From: Enterobacter mori LMG 25706
GTDB taxonomy: Bacteria > Pseudomonadota > Gammaproteobacteria > Enterobacterales > Enterobacteriaceae
Length of the DNA stretch: 64,000 nucleotides
Reading direction: 5' to 3'
NCBI RefSeq assembly: GCF_000211415.1
Contig: NZ_GL890777.1
Coordinates: 195,893 to 259,892 of the forward strand
The notes under the pieces: model-generated
Database searches by the model: none
Told to the model about the DNA's origin: nothing
Seen by the model: the letters and a program-made list of their open reading frames with translations, nothing else
Translations under genes and position numbers: made by a program
Part shown: positions 48,927 through 59,933 of the stretch, one piece after another
Numbering within the stretch: the first letter of the stretch is position 1
How the letters are laid out: every line of letters starts with the position of its first letter

Positions 48927-51286
48927 AGCCAGCGATGATGATACTGCTTTGCGTCAGTTCCGCGACCCTGGCCGAGCCCGGCGACGACAGTTTGCCGCCA
49001 CCTCCTCAGGCACAGGCGATAAATGATGAAGCGGTCTTCCAGCTCGCCCTCGTGCTCAACCACTACGATACTGGTCTGGTCGTGCCGGTGACGCAGCGTA
49101 AAGGCGCTTTCTTTATTTCCAGCGCCGACCTGCTGCGCGCGGGGCTGCCCCCGGCGCATGTTCCTGCCGGAGAGGTGAATCTCTCCTCGCTTGATCAGGT
49201 TCGGGTGGCGTACGACAGCGCCGCGCAGCGCCTGCTGCTGACCGTTCCCCGCGACTGGGTGACGGCCCGCGTGACCCCTTTCAACGCGCAAACGGCGCAG
49301 GCCAAACCGCACTACGGGCGCGGGGCGCTGCTGAATTACGATCTCTACACCAACCACACGGAACATATCGGCGGCCAGGCGTCGCTCTGGCATGAGTTTC
49401 GCTACTTCAACGAGAACGGCTCCTTTTCCTCCACCGGCTACGCCCGGGAAAACTTCACCGGTAACGACGGCCAGCAGGAAGGGTATGTTCGCTATGACAC
49501 GACCCTGCTGTTCACGAATGAAGATGACGCGATGAGCTGGAGCGTCGGGGATGTGATCAGCGATGCCCTGAGCTGGAGCTCCAGCGTGCGGATGGGTGGG
49601 GTAAGCGTCGGGCGGGATTTCTCCCTGCGTCCCGATCTGGTGACATGGCCGCTGCCCGAGTTCGCGGGGGAAGCCGCAGTACCCACCTCGGTCGATCTCT
49701 TTATCAACGGCTATCGTTCCGGTTCAACCCAGCTCCAGCCTGGCCCCTTCACCCTGACTAATCTGCCCCATATCAACGGTGCCGGGGATGCGGTGCTGGT
49801 CACGACGGATGCGCTGGGGCGACAGGTGAGCACCACGCTCCCGTTCTACGTCACCAGCGACTTGCTTAAACAAGGGCTGAGCGACGGTGCCGTGACCCTG
49901 GGCAGCCTGCGGCGTAATTACGGTATCAAGAATTTTGACTACGGTTCGGCAGCAGGCAGCGGCTCGTATCGCTACGGGATGACGGACTGGCTGACGCTGG
50001 CGGGGCACGCGGAAGGGGCGCAGGAGCTGGCGCTGGGCGGGGCGGGGACGGTGATAAAACTCGGCCAGTTTGGCGTGGTGAATACCTCTTACTCGCAAAG
50101 TCGCATGCGCGGTGACGAGGGCGGGCAAATCAACTGGGGTTACCAGTACAGCACCAGCGAGTTTAGCCTCGCCACCCAGCACACGCGTCGCGACCGCGGC
50201 TTTGGCAACCTCGCCCTTTACGACCAGCCGACGGTCTATGACGAAAACGATAAACCCATCGCCAGCTTCAGCCGCAATACGGACCAGTATTCTCTCACCT
50301 TCAATCTGGGACAGTACGGCAACATCGGCGCGGCCTGGATCGGCGTGGAGAGTTTTGACGGTCAAAAAACCGAGCTGCTTAATCTCTCCTGGAGCCGCAA
50401 CCTGTGGGGCGCGAGCAGTATTTACCTCGCCGGCAGCCGGGATCAGCAGCGCGGAGACTGGACCGTTGCGCTGTCGCTTCAGGTGCCGCTCGGGGAGCGC
50501 GACAGCGCTGCCGTCACCGTTGAGAACACCCCGGACGCAGGCAGTACTCAGCGCATTAACTACAACCACGCTATGCCTTCTGACGGTGGGTTCAGCTGGA
50601 ATATGGCCTGGGCCAACCAGTCAAGAGCCAGTGATTATCAACAGGGAACGCTGGGCTGGCGCAATAACAACATCGAGCTGCAGGGCGGCGGCTATGGCGA
50701 AAGGGACACCATGACCTGGTGGGGCGAGGCGATGGGATCCGTTGTGCTTATGGACGGCGAGCTGTTTGCAGCGAACAAAATCAACGATGCGTTTGTGGTG
50801 ATCAGTACCGACGGCCACCCGGACGTGCCCGTCAGCTATGAAAACCAGCCCGTCGGTAAAACAAATAATAACGGTTACCTGCTGGTGAGCGGGGTGTCGG
50901 CGTATTACCCGGCAAGCTACCGGATTGATACCCTGAATCTGCCCGCGGATACCCGCCTGAAAGAGACGGAGCGCCGGATCGCCATTCGCCGTCACAGCGG
51001 CTATCTGGTCGATTTCCCGATGGAGCAGGAGCGGGTGGCCAGCGTTATTCTGCATGATGCGCACGGACAGGCGTTGCCCGTGGGAAGCCAGGTCCGACGC
51101 GTCTCGCGCAGCAACGCGGTGGTGGGGTATGACGGCATCGCCTGGCTGGAAAATCTCAGCGATGTGAATCCGCTCGAGGTGATCGCACCAGACGGAAAAC
51201 GCTGCAAGGCCACGCTGACTGTGGGAGCTAATCCGGAGCACAAGCTGCAAACCTACGGTCCACTGGTGTGCCGGGAGGGGCCATGA
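48902..51286 (+). CDS. Outer membrane usher, CsuD-like
   Basis: The usher forms the beta-barrel pore and assembly platform for the pilus. The 794-residue product has a signal ending ATLAEPGDD, an N-terminal domain, the long barrel with the middle plug domain (VSTTLPFYVTSDLLKQGLS, LGSLRRNYGIKNF), and two C-terminal domains. Landmarks of the PapC/FimD family include GYRSGSTQLQPGPFTLTNLP and the C-terminal NGYLLVSGVSAYYPASYRIDTLNLP. It begins inside the chaperone gene and overlaps the tip gene by 4 bases, so translation is coupled. Assignment to the archaic class rests on the SCPU partners. Confidence 0.85.
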   Translation: MAVDARKLKPAMMILLCVSSATLAEPGDDSLPPPPQAQAINDEAVFQLALVLNHYDTGLVVPVTQRKGAFFISSADLLRAGLPPAHVPAGEVNLSSLDQVRVAYDSAAQRLLLTVPRDWVTARVTPFNAQTAQAKPHYGRGALLNYDLYTNHTEHIGGQASLWHEFRYFNENGSFSSTGYARENFTGNDGQQEGYVRYDTTLLFTNEDDAMSWSVGDVISDALSWSSSVRMGGVSVGRDFSLRPDLVTWPLPEFAGEAAVPTSVDLFINGYRSGSTQLQPGPFTLTNLPHINGAGDAVLVTTDALGRQVSTTLPFYVTSDLLKQGLSDGAVTLGSLRRNYGIKNFDYGSAAGSGSYRYGMTDWLTLAGHAEGAQELALGGAGTVIKLGQFGVVNTSYSQSRMRGDEGGQINWGYQYSTSEFSLATQHTRRDRGFGNLALYDQPTVYDENDKPIASFSRNTDQYSLTFNLGQYGNIGAAWIGVESFDGQKTELLNLSWSRNLWGASSIYLAGSRDQQRGDWTVALSLQVPLGERDSAAVTVENTPDAGSTQRINYNHAMPSDGGFSWNMAWANQSRASDYQQGTLGWRNNNIELQGGGYGERDTMTWWGEAMGSVVLMDGELFAANKINDAFVVISTDGHPDVPVSYENQPVGKTNNNGYLLVSGVSAYYPASYRIDTLNLPADTRLKETERRIAIRRHSGYLVDFPMEQERVASVILHDAHGQALPVGSQVRRVSRSNAVVGYDGIAWLENLSDVNPLEVIAPDGKRCKATLTVGANPEHKLQTYGPLVCREGP

Positions 51287-52245
51287 CGCGCCTGCTGCTG
51301 TGGATGCTGCTGCTGTTTTCCGGCGGCGGCTGGGCGGCGTGCACCGTCAGTACGGTCAATGCATCGTTTGGCAGCGTCACCTCGTTCGCGCTCAGCGGAA
51401 ACGGGGAGGTGGAAACCACCGGCACGCTGGTGGTGGCGTGTGATGCCGTACTCAACGTTCTGACCAGCGACTCGGTGACGCTGAACTTCACCTCGGCCTC
51501 GGTTTCGGGTAACAGCCGCGCCACCATGAAGCGCACGGATAATGCGGCTATTACGGACGTGATCCCAACCCGGCTGTGCGGATTATCCGGGTGCGCGAGC
51601 AGCAGCGAGGTACAGATAAGCAAAGCGTATACCTGGAGCGGCAACACATTGCTGGGATTGCTCGGGTCAAAGCAGTACAACATTCCGCTCTATTTCCGCA
51701 CCGTCGCCGGACAAAACGTTACCGCAGGCCCTTATCAGGTGCTGTTGACCTTCAGCATCAACTACAACGTCTGTGCCTTAGGTATTGGAAGCCTTTGTAC
51801 GTCCCCCCAGACGGGAACCGCAACGACCACCATTCTGCTTAACATGACCGTCACCAACGACTGCAGCGCCATGACCACGCCGGACGTGAACTTCAACCGC
51901 GCACCGCTGGTACAAAGTTTCCCTACCGTCTCGCAGGCCATTGCCGTCACCTGCACCAAAGGCAGCACCTACACTATCGGCATTAATAATGGTGCCAACG
52001 CCCTCAATAATGTCCGTCGGATGGTCAGCGGCAGCAACACCATGAGCTATGACATTTATAAAGAAGCCACGACCAACCGCTGGGGCAGCAGCGGCAGCGA
52101 GCGCTGGACCAGCGCGACATCGTCGCAGGTCAGCACCGACGGTTTACTGCGTACCTATAACTACACCGCAAAAGTCCTGACCAGCCAGGCCACGCCTCCC
52201 GCCGGAACCTACACCGATACGCTGATTGTCGACGTGGCGTTTTAA
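51283..52245 (+). CDS. Two-domain SCPU tip protein, CsuE-like
   Basis: Last gene of the pilus operon. I start at ATG 51283 overlapping the usher stop (ATGA), giving 320 residues with a signal ending WAACTV (after GGGWA). Two SCPU domains follow, each about 150 residues (first with VACDAVL; second with VTNDCSAMTT and VTCTKGST), ending GTYTDTLIVDVAF. In Acinetobacter CsuE the N-terminal domain is the adhesive tip with three hydrophobic fingers; by analogy this is the tip adhesin that binds hydrophobic or abiotic surfaces. No receptor can be named. Confidence 0.8.
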   Translation: MTRLLLWMLLLFSGGGWAACTVSTVNASFGSVTSFALSGNGEVETTGTLVVACDAVLNVLTSDSVTLNFTSASVSGNSRATMKRTDNAAITDVIPTRLCGLSGCASSSEVQISKAYTWSGNTLLGLLGSKQYNIPLYFRTVAGQNVTAGPYQVLLTFSINYNVCALGIGSLCTSPQTGTATTTILLNMTVTNDCSAMTTPDVNFNRAPLVQSFPTVSQAIAVTCTKGSTYTIGINNGANALNNVRRMVSGSNTMSYDIYKEATTNRWGSSGSERWTSATSSQVSTDGLLRTYNYTAKVLTSQATPPAGTYTDTLIVDVAF

Positions 52246-52271
52246 CCCCGCGCTTTTCCCTTTCGCAAATG

Positions 52272-52298
52272 TAAAGTTCCTGTGGCCTGTGCCGATAA
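52272..52298 (+). promoter_or_regulatory. Sigma-28 promoter of tar-tap-cheRBYZ
   Basis: TAAAGTTC, an 11-base spacer and a perfect GCCGATAA -10 lie 31 bases before tar. It gives the second chemotaxis operon its own class III promoter, downstream of the inserted pilus genes. Confidence 0.9.
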
Positions 52299-52329
52299 CA
52301 CCGTTAATAAATCTATGAGAAGGTGTTGT

Positions 52330-53997
52330 ATGTTGAACCGTATCCGCGTTGTCACAATGCTCATGATGGTGCTGGTCATTTTCGCACTTCTTCAGCTTAT
52401 TTCCGGTAGCCTCTTTTTTTCGTCGTTAAAACAGAACCAGGACAGCTTCGTGGCCTCGAACGATCTGCGGCTGCAGCAGAGTGAACTGACCACGACGTGG
52501 GATCTGATGCTGCAAACGCGTATCAACCTGAGCCGTTCGTCCGCGCGCATGATGATGGATCCCAACAATCAGCAGAGCAGCGCGAAAACGGACCTGTTGA
52601 AAAACGCGCGTGCGACGCTTGCCGACGCGGCAAAACATTACGACGCCTTCAAAAAGATTGCCCCGCAGCCTGCGATGGAGCAGGCGAGCGCCAATATTGA
52701 TGAGAAATACAACGCCTACTTTGCCGGGCTGACGGAGCTTATCCAGTTCCTGGAGAGCGGCAACATGGATGCCTATTTCGCTCAGCCGACGCAGGGGATG
52801 CAAAACGCACTCGGTGCGGCGCTGGGTGAATATGCCAAAGCCAGCAGCGACTTGTACCACTCCGCATTTACTGAAAGCCAGAACGACTACCGTTTCGCTA
52901 AATGGCAGATGGCCGTGCTGGCGCTGGCGCTGGTCATCGTGCTGGTGGCCGTCTGGTACGGCATTCGTCACATCCTTCTCAACCCGCTGGGCCGCGTGAT
53001 TGCGCATATCCGCGACATCGCCTCAGGCGATCTGACCAAAACGCTGACCGTGTCCGGGCGCAACGAGATCACCGAACTGGCAAACAGCGTTGACCATATG
53101 CAGCGCTCGCTGGTGGAGACCGTCACCAACGTGCGTAACGGATCCGAGGCAATCTATACCGGCACCAGCGAAATTGCGATGGGGAATAACGACCTCTCTT
53201 CCCGTACGGAACAGCAGGCGTCTGCTCTGGAAGAGACCGCAGCCAGCATGGAAGAACTGACGGCCACCGTGAAGCAGAACGCCGATAACGCCCGTCAGGC
53301 GTCTCAGCTGGCAGAAAGCGCCTCTGAGACGGCGCAGCGCGGCGGTCGCGTGGTGGATGGCGTGGTGAAAACCATGCACGAAATCGCCGACAGCTCGAAG
53401 AAAATCGCCGACATCATCAGCGTCATCGACGGCATTGCCTTCCAGACCAACATTCTGGCGCTGAACGCCGCCGTTGAGGCAGCGCGTGCCGGTGAGCAGG
53501 GCCGCGGTTTTGCAGTGGTGGCTGGGGAAGTGCGTAACCTCGCCAGCCGCAGCGCCAATGCGGCGAAAGAGATCAAAGCCCTGATTGAAGATTCCGTCTC
53601 CCGCGTGGATACCGGCTCCGTGCTGGTAGAAAGTGCAGGGGAGACCATGAATGACATCGTGAATGCCGTTACCCGCGTAACGGACATCATGGGTGAAATC
53701 GCCTCTGCGTCTGATGAACAGAGTCGTGGTATCGACCAGGTCGCCCTGGCGGTATCGGAAATGGATCGCGTGACACAACAAAACGCCGCGCTGGTGCAGG
53801 AGTCCGCTGCGGCGGCCGCTGCGCTGGAAGACCAGGCGAGCCGTCTGAAGATGGCCGTCTCGGCGTTTCGTCTCGCTTCACTCGCAGCAAAAACGGTCGA
53901 TTCACATACGATGTATCGTGCACCCGCCGCAGCAACGGCAGCAACACCTACGCGTACCACGACGACCGGACAAGAAGAAAACTGGGAAACATTTTGA
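52330..53997 (+). CDS. tar: Methyl-accepting chemotaxis protein Tar
   Basis: Tar is the aspartate (and, via binding protein, maltose) receptor. I start at ATG 52330 after GAGAAGGTG, giving 555 residues. The periplasmic domain has [18 protein letters not shown], with the Arg residues that hold aspartate (Arg64, 69 and 73 in E. coli numbering), and the [10 protein letters not shown] segment. HAMP, methylation helices, the conserved hairpin [24 protein letters not shown] and the C-terminal NWETF pentapeptide that binds CheR/CheB follow. It resembles E. coli Tar much more than Tsr. Confidence 0.93.
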   Translation: MLNRIRVVTMLMMVLVIFALLQLISGSLFFSSLKQNQDSFVASNDLRLQQSELTTTWDLMLQTRINLSRSSARMMMDPNNQQSSAKTDLLKNARATLADAAKHYDAFKKIAPQPAMEQASANIDEKYNAYFAGLTELIQFLESGNMDAYFAQPTQGMQNALGAALGEYAKASSDLYHSAFTESQNDYRFAKWQMAVLALALVIVLVAVWYGIRHILLNPLGRVIAHIRDIASGDLTKTLTVSGRNEITELANSVDHMQRSLVETVTNVRNGSEAIYTGTSEIAMGNNDLSSRTEQQASALEETAASMEELTATVKQNADNARQASQLAESASETAQRGGRVVDGVVKTMHEIADSSKKIADIISVIDGIAFQTNILALNAAVEAARAGEQGRGFAVVAGEVRNLASRSANAAKEIKALIEDSVSRVDTGSVLVESAGETMNDIVNAVTRVTDIMGEIASASDEQSRGIDQVALAVSEMDRVTQQNAALVQESAAAAAALEDQASRLKMAVSAFRLASLAAKTVDSHTMYRAPAAATAATPTRTTTTGQEENWETF

Positions 53998-54041
53998 CTG
54001 ACAATTAAACCGCGGCTGCTTGCCGCTTGATGGGAGCGTGG

Positions 54042-55643
54042 ATGTTAAATCGTATTCGTATCTCGACCACACTGTTTTTGATTCTGATCCTTTGCGGTGT
54101 GTTGCAGGTTGGCAGTAACGGGTTGTCTTTTTGGGCGTTTCGCGATGGTTATCAGAATTTGCAGGAAGTCGAGACGAGTAATCAGCAGCGCTCCTCGCTG
54201 GCACAAACCCGTGCCGTGCTGTTGCAGGCAAGTACTGCGCTGAACAAGGCGGGAACCTTGACCGCGTTGAGCTATCCGCCGGATGACATCAAGGCGCTGA
54301 TGGCGACCGCGCGCGACAGCCTGAAGCAGGCTGACGCACAGTTTAAAGCCTTCACGGCGCAGGCCACCGACAGCGAGAAAGAGAAAGCGCTGAAAGCGGC
54401 CATGAAAAAGAATTTTGAACAGTGGTACAGCGATCTGGACCACCAGGCGACCTGGCTTGAAAACAACCAGCTTTCGGATTTCATGACCGCGCCGGTACAG
54501 GCGTCTCAGGCGGCGTTTGACGGCAGCTTTAACGCGTGGCAGCAGGATATTAACCAGTCTGTTCAGCGTGCCGGTGAAGCGAGCCGTACCAGCTATCACA
54601 TGTCGGGCGTCATCTTTGCCGTGGTCGTGATTCTGGCGGGGTTGCTGACCGGCGGCGCGTTGTTCTGGGCACGCAAGATGATTGTGCAACCGCTGGCGAT
54701 TATCAGCAGCCACTTCGACAGCATTGCAAAAGGCAACCTTGCGCGTCCGGTGGCGGTGTACGGGAAGAACGAAATTTCGGCCATCTTTGCCAGCCTGAAG
54801 GCGATGCAGGGATCGCTGCGGGAAACGGTGAGCGACGTGCGGCAGGGCAGTTATGCCATGCACACCGGGATCTCAGAGATTGCAGCTGGCAATAACGATC
54901 TCTCATCCCGCACCGAACAGCAGGCGGCCTCGCTGGCGCAGACGGCGGCCAGTATGGAACAGCTGACCGCGACGGTAAGCCAGAACGCCGACAACGCGCG
55001 TCAGGCGTCGGATCTGTCAAAACAGGCGGCGATGACGGCGAAGCGAGGGGGCGACCAGGCCTCTCACGTGGCCAGCACCATGCAGGATATCGCCGCCAGT
55101 TCGCAGAAAATTGGCGACATCATCAGCGTGATTGACGGTATCGCATTCCAGACCAATATTCTGGCGCTCAACGCCGCCGTTGAAGCGGCGCGTGCGGGCG
55201 AGCAGGGGCGCGGGTTTGCGGTCGTTGCGGGCGAAGTGCGCAACCTGGCGAGCCGCAGCGCCAACGCGGCGAAAGAGATTAAAGGGCTGATAGAAGAGTC
55301 GGTCTCCCGTGTGCAGCAGGGTTCTGCCCTGGTCGATACGGCGGCGAAAACCATGACCGAGATTGTCACTTCCGTCACCCGGGTTAACGACATCATGGGT
55401 GAAATCGCCTCGGCGTCGGATGAGCAGCGCCGTGGGATCGAGCAGGTGGCCCAGGCCGTCAGCCAGATGGATCAGGTCACGCAGCAGAACGCGTCGTTAG
55501 TGGAAGAGGCGGCAGCCGCGACCGATCAGCTGGCAAACCAGGCTGACCATCTCACCGGGCTGGTCGCGGTGTTTAATGTCAAAGAGCACGTTGAAGCAGT
55601 AACAGAAGTCGGGCGGTCGCAGGCCGTGCCAGTTGTATCCTGA
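54042..55643 (+). CDS. tap: Methyl-accepting chemotaxis protein Tap
   Basis: Tap senses dipeptides through the dipeptide-binding protein DppA, and pyrimidines in E. coli (known). From ATG 54042 the 533-residue product matches Tap nearly throughout: LILILCGVLQVGSNGLSFWAF, RAVLLQASTALNKAGTLTALSYPPDDIK and WLENNQLSDFMTAPVQ in the ligand domain, HAMP and the conserved signalling hairpin. It ends AVPVVS and lacks NWETF, so it depends on Tar for efficient methylation, as in E. coli. It is 44 bases after tar. Confidence 0.95.
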   Translation: MLNRIRISTTLFLILILCGVLQVGSNGLSFWAFRDGYQNLQEVETSNQQRSSLAQTRAVLLQASTALNKAGTLTALSYPPDDIKALMATARDSLKQADAQFKAFTAQATDSEKEKALKAAMKKNFEQWYSDLDHQATWLENNQLSDFMTAPVQASQAAFDGSFNAWQQDINQSVQRAGEASRTSYHMSGVIFAVVVILAGLLTGGALFWARKMIVQPLAIISSHFDSIAKGNLARPVAVYGKNEISAIFASLKAMQGSLRETVSDVRQGSYAMHTGISEIAAGNNDLSSRTEQQAASLAQTAASMEQLTATVSQNADNARQASDLSKQAAMTAKRGGDQASHVASTMQDIAASSQKIGDIISVIDGIAFQTNILALNAAVEAARAGEQGRGFAVVAGEVRNLASRSANAAKEIKGLIEESVSRVQQGSALVDTAAKTMTEIVTSVTRVNDIMGEIASASDEQRRGIEQVAQAVSQMDQVTQQNASLVEEAAAATDQLANQADHLTGLVAVFNVKEHVEAVTEVGRSQAVPVVS

Positions 55644-55662
55644 ATGTGATTAAGAAGGCGCT

Positions 55663-56525
55663 ATGACATCACCCACGCCCTCAGGGCAAACGTCATTATT
55701 GTTACAGATGACACAGCGCCTCGCGCTGTCCGACGCGCATTTTCGTCGGATATGTCAGTTAATCTACCAGCGTGCGGGGATCGTGCTTGCGGATCATAAG
55801 CGAGACATGGTCTACAACCGGCTGGTGCGGCGCTTGCGCACGCTTGGACTGGATGATTTTGGTCGCTATTTGAGCATGCTTGAAGCGAACCAGAACAGCG
55901 CCGAATGGCAGGCTTTTATTAACTCATTAACCACCAACCTGCCGGCGTTTTTCCGTGAAGCTCACCACTTCCCGGTGCTGGCGGACCACGCGCGTCGACG
56001 TAGCGGCGAGTATCGCGTCTGGAGTGCGGCTGCCTCGACGGGTGAAGAGCCGTACTCGTTGGCGATCACACTTGCAGACACGTTGGGCATGGCGCCCGGA
56101 CGCTGGAAAGTCTACGCCAGCGATATCGACACCGAGGTGCTGGAGAAGGCGCGTAACGGTGTTTATCGCCAGGACGAACTGAAAACGCTGTCGCCTCAGC
56201 AGCTGCAGCGTTACTTCATGCGCGGCACTGGCCCGCATGAAGGCCTGGTACGCGTACGCCAGGAGCTGGCGAACTGCGTCGAATTCGCGCCCGTTAACCT
56301 GCTGGATAAGCAGTACAACGTGCCGGGTCCATTCGACGCCATTTTTTGCCGTAACGTTATGATCTATTTTGATAAAACGACGCAGCAGGACATTTTGCGT
56401 CGCTTTGTTCCGTTGCTCAAGCCTGACGGTTTACTGTTTGCCGGGCACTCGGAAAACTTCAGCAACCTCGCGCGTGAGTTTAGCCTGCGTGGGCAAACGG
56501 TATATGCGCTGAGTAAGGAAAAAGC

Positions 56526-56529
<4 letters not shown>
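55663..56529 (+). CDS. cheR: Chemotaxis methyltransferase CheR
   Basis: CheR methylates glutamates of Tar and Tap with SAM for adaptation. The 288-residue product has the N-terminal helical domain, the SAM-binding motif [17 protein letters not shown], the beta-subdomain that reads NWETF, and [14 protein letters not shown]. Where E. coli has [15 protein letters not shown], this protein has [15 protein letters not shown]. It lies between tap and cheB and overlaps cheB by 4 bases. Confidence 0.96.
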
Positions 56530-57981
<1,452 letters not shown>

Positions 57982-57991
57982 GGTGATGGAT

Positions 57992-58636
57992 ATGTTGCAA
58001 CCTGCTATGAAACCCGTTGAAGAACATTCACCGAGCGACATTATCGCCCGCATTGGTAGCCTGACGCGCATGCTGCGCGATAGTCTGCGTGAACTGGGAC
58101 TGGATCAGGCTATCGCCGAAGCAGCAGAAGCGATTCCTGATGCGCGTGACCGTCTGGACTACGTTGTGCAGATGACCGCGCAGGCCGCTGAACGTGCGCT
58201 GAACAGCGTTGAAGCGTCACAGCCGCACCAGGACGCGATGGAGAAGGGCGCGAAAGCGCTGACCCAGCGCTGGGATGAGTGGTTTGAAAACCCTATCGAG
58301 CTGGCTGACGCGCGCGAGCTGGTGACCGATACCCGCCAGTTCCTGGGCGATGTGCCGGGCCACACTAGTTTCACAAACGCACAGCTGCTGGACATCATGA
58401 TGGCGCAGGATTTCCAGGACCTCACCGGTCAGGTTATCAAGCGCATGATGGATGTGATTCAGGAGATTGAACGTCAGCTGCTGATGGTGCTGCTGGAGAA
58501 CATCCCGGAACCGGCTGCTCGTCCGAAACGCGAGAACGAAAGCCTGCTCAATGGCCCACAGCTCGACGCCACCAAAGCGGGCGTTGTGGCAAGCCAGGAC
58601 CAGGTGGACGACCTGCTGGACAGCCTCGGCTTCTAA
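57992..58636 (+). CDS. cheZ: CheY-phosphate phosphatase CheZ
   Basis: CheZ dephosphorylates CheY. I use ATG 57992, giving 214 residues as in E. coli, after GAGGTGATGG; ATG 57986 is possible. The long four-helix bundle has the active [14 protein letters not shown] (Asp143 and Gln147 in E. coli numbering) and the C-terminal CheY-binding helix [11 protein letters not shown] terminator follows before flhB. Confidence 0.96.
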   Translation: MLQPAMKPVEEHSPSDIIARIGSLTRMLRDSLRELGLDQAIAEAAEAIPDARDRLDYVVQMTAQAAERALNSVEASQPHQDAMEKGAKALTQRWDEWFENPIELADARELVTDTRQFLGDVPGHTSFTNAQLLDIMMAQDFQDLTGQVIKRMMDVIQEIERQLLMVLLENIPEPAARPKRENESLLNGPQLDATKAGVVASQDQVDDLLDSLGF

Positions 58637-58644
58637 GCATGTCT

Positions 58645-58721
58645 GCCGCCTCAGGTTGTTAACGCGGCCCGAGGCGGCAAAATCAAGAATCTCCGAAAAG
58701 AGCCCGAATAAACGGGCTTTT
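58645..58721 (+). terminator. Terminator pair after cheZ
   Basis: A GCCGCCTC...GAGGCGGC hairpin at 58645-58678, then AAGAGCCCG-AATAAA-CGGGCTTTT with a T run at 58697-58721. They separate the che operon from flhBAE. Confidence 0.75.
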
Positions 58722-58784
58722 CCCGCCATTGGATTTTCTCTGTGCTGGCATGATACCCATGACGTAATGGGCTGAGCATGCACT

Positions 58785-59933
58785 GTGGCAGAAGAGAACG
58801 ACGACAAAACGGAAGCCCCCACACCCCACCGACTTGAAAAAGCGCGTGAGGAAGGGCAGATCCCCCGATCCCGAGAACTGACATCCCTGCTGATCCTTAT
58901 CGTAGGCGTCTGCATTATCTGGCTGGGTGGGGAGTCGCTCGCCCGTAAACTGGCGGGGATGCTCTCTTCTGGGTTACGTTTTGACCACAGCATGGTCAAC
59001 GATCCCAATCTCATTCTGGGGCAAATCATTATTCTGATTAAAGGCGCAATGATCGCCTTACTGCCGCTGATTACCGGCGTGGTGCTGGTGGCGATAGTGT
59101 CGCCGATCATGCTGGGTGGTCTGGTGTTCAGTGGCAAATCACTGCAGCCCAAGTTTTCTAAACTCAACCCGTTTCCCGGTATAGCTCGTATGTTTTCGGC
59201 CCAGACCGGGGCTGAGCTGGTTAAAGCCATCCTCAAATCGACCCTGATGGGCAGCGCTGCCGGGTTTTATCTGTGGCATAACTGGCCTGACATGATGCGC
59301 CTGATCAGCGAATCGCCGCTCAGCGCCATGCGCAACGCCATGAACCTCATCGGGCTTTGCTCGCTGCTGGTGGTGCTGAGCATCATCCCGATGGTGGGCT
59401 TCGACGTCATCTTCCAGCTCTATAGCCACTTCAAGAAGCTGCGCATGTCGCGTCAGGATATTCGTGACGAATATAAGCAGATGGAAGGTGACCCGCACGT
59501 GAAAGGGCGTATCCGCCAGATGCAGCGTGCGGCTGCTCGTCGACGCATGATGGAAGACGTGCCTAAAGCCGATGTGATCGTCACCAACCCGACCCACTAT
59601 TCCGTTGCGCTGCAGTATGACGAAAACAAAATGAGTGCGCCAAAAGTGGTGGCAAAGGGGGCTGGGCTTATCGCGCTGCGTATCCGTGAAATCGCGACGG
59701 AGAACCGCGTCCCCATTCTTGAAGCGCCACCGCTGGCGCGTGCCTTATACCGCCATGCGGAAATTGGGCAGCAGATCCCAGGACAACTCTACGCCGCCGT
59801 GGCGGAAGTGCTGGCCTGGGTATGGCAATTAAAACGCTGGCGTCTGGCTGGCGGTCAACGACCTGTGAAACCTGAAAACCTTCCGGTGCCTGACGCGCTG
59901 GATTTTTTGAACGAGAAGGACACTGATGGCTAA
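58785..59933 (+). CDS. flhB: Flagellar type III export gate/switch protein FlhB
   Basis: FlhB is a component of the export gate that switches substrate from hook to filament proteins. It starts at GTG (58785), 382 residues: four membrane segments in the first 210 residues, then the cytoplasmic domain with the self-cleaving NPTH motif in VIVTNPTHYSVAL (cleavage between Asn and Pro). It overlaps flhA by eight bases. E. coli has the same flhBAE order. No sigma-28 box was seen before it, fitting class II control. Confidence 0.96.
   Translation: MAEENDDKTEAPTPHRLEKAREEGQIPRSRELTSLLILIVGVCIIWLGGESLARKLAGMLSSGLRFDHSMVNDPNLILGQIIILIKGAMIALLPLITGVVLVAIVSPIMLGGLVFSGKSLQPKFSKLNPFPGIARMFSAQTGAELVKAILKSTLMGSAAGFYLWHNWPDMMRLISESPLSAMRNAMNLIGLCSLLVVLSIIPMVGFDVIFQLYSHFKKLRMSRQDIRDEYKQMEGDPHVKGRIRQMQRAAARRRMMEDVPKADVIVTNPTHYSVALQYDENKMSAPKVVAKGAGLIALRIREIATENRVPILEAPPLARALYRHAEIGQQIPGQLYAAVAEVLAWVWQLKRWRLAGGQRPVKPENLPVPDALDFLNEKDTDG

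Noticed and set aside
58217-59236. 339-residue minus-strand ORF across cheZ and flhB
   Set aside because: Antisense to two well conserved genes, no ribosome binding site seen.
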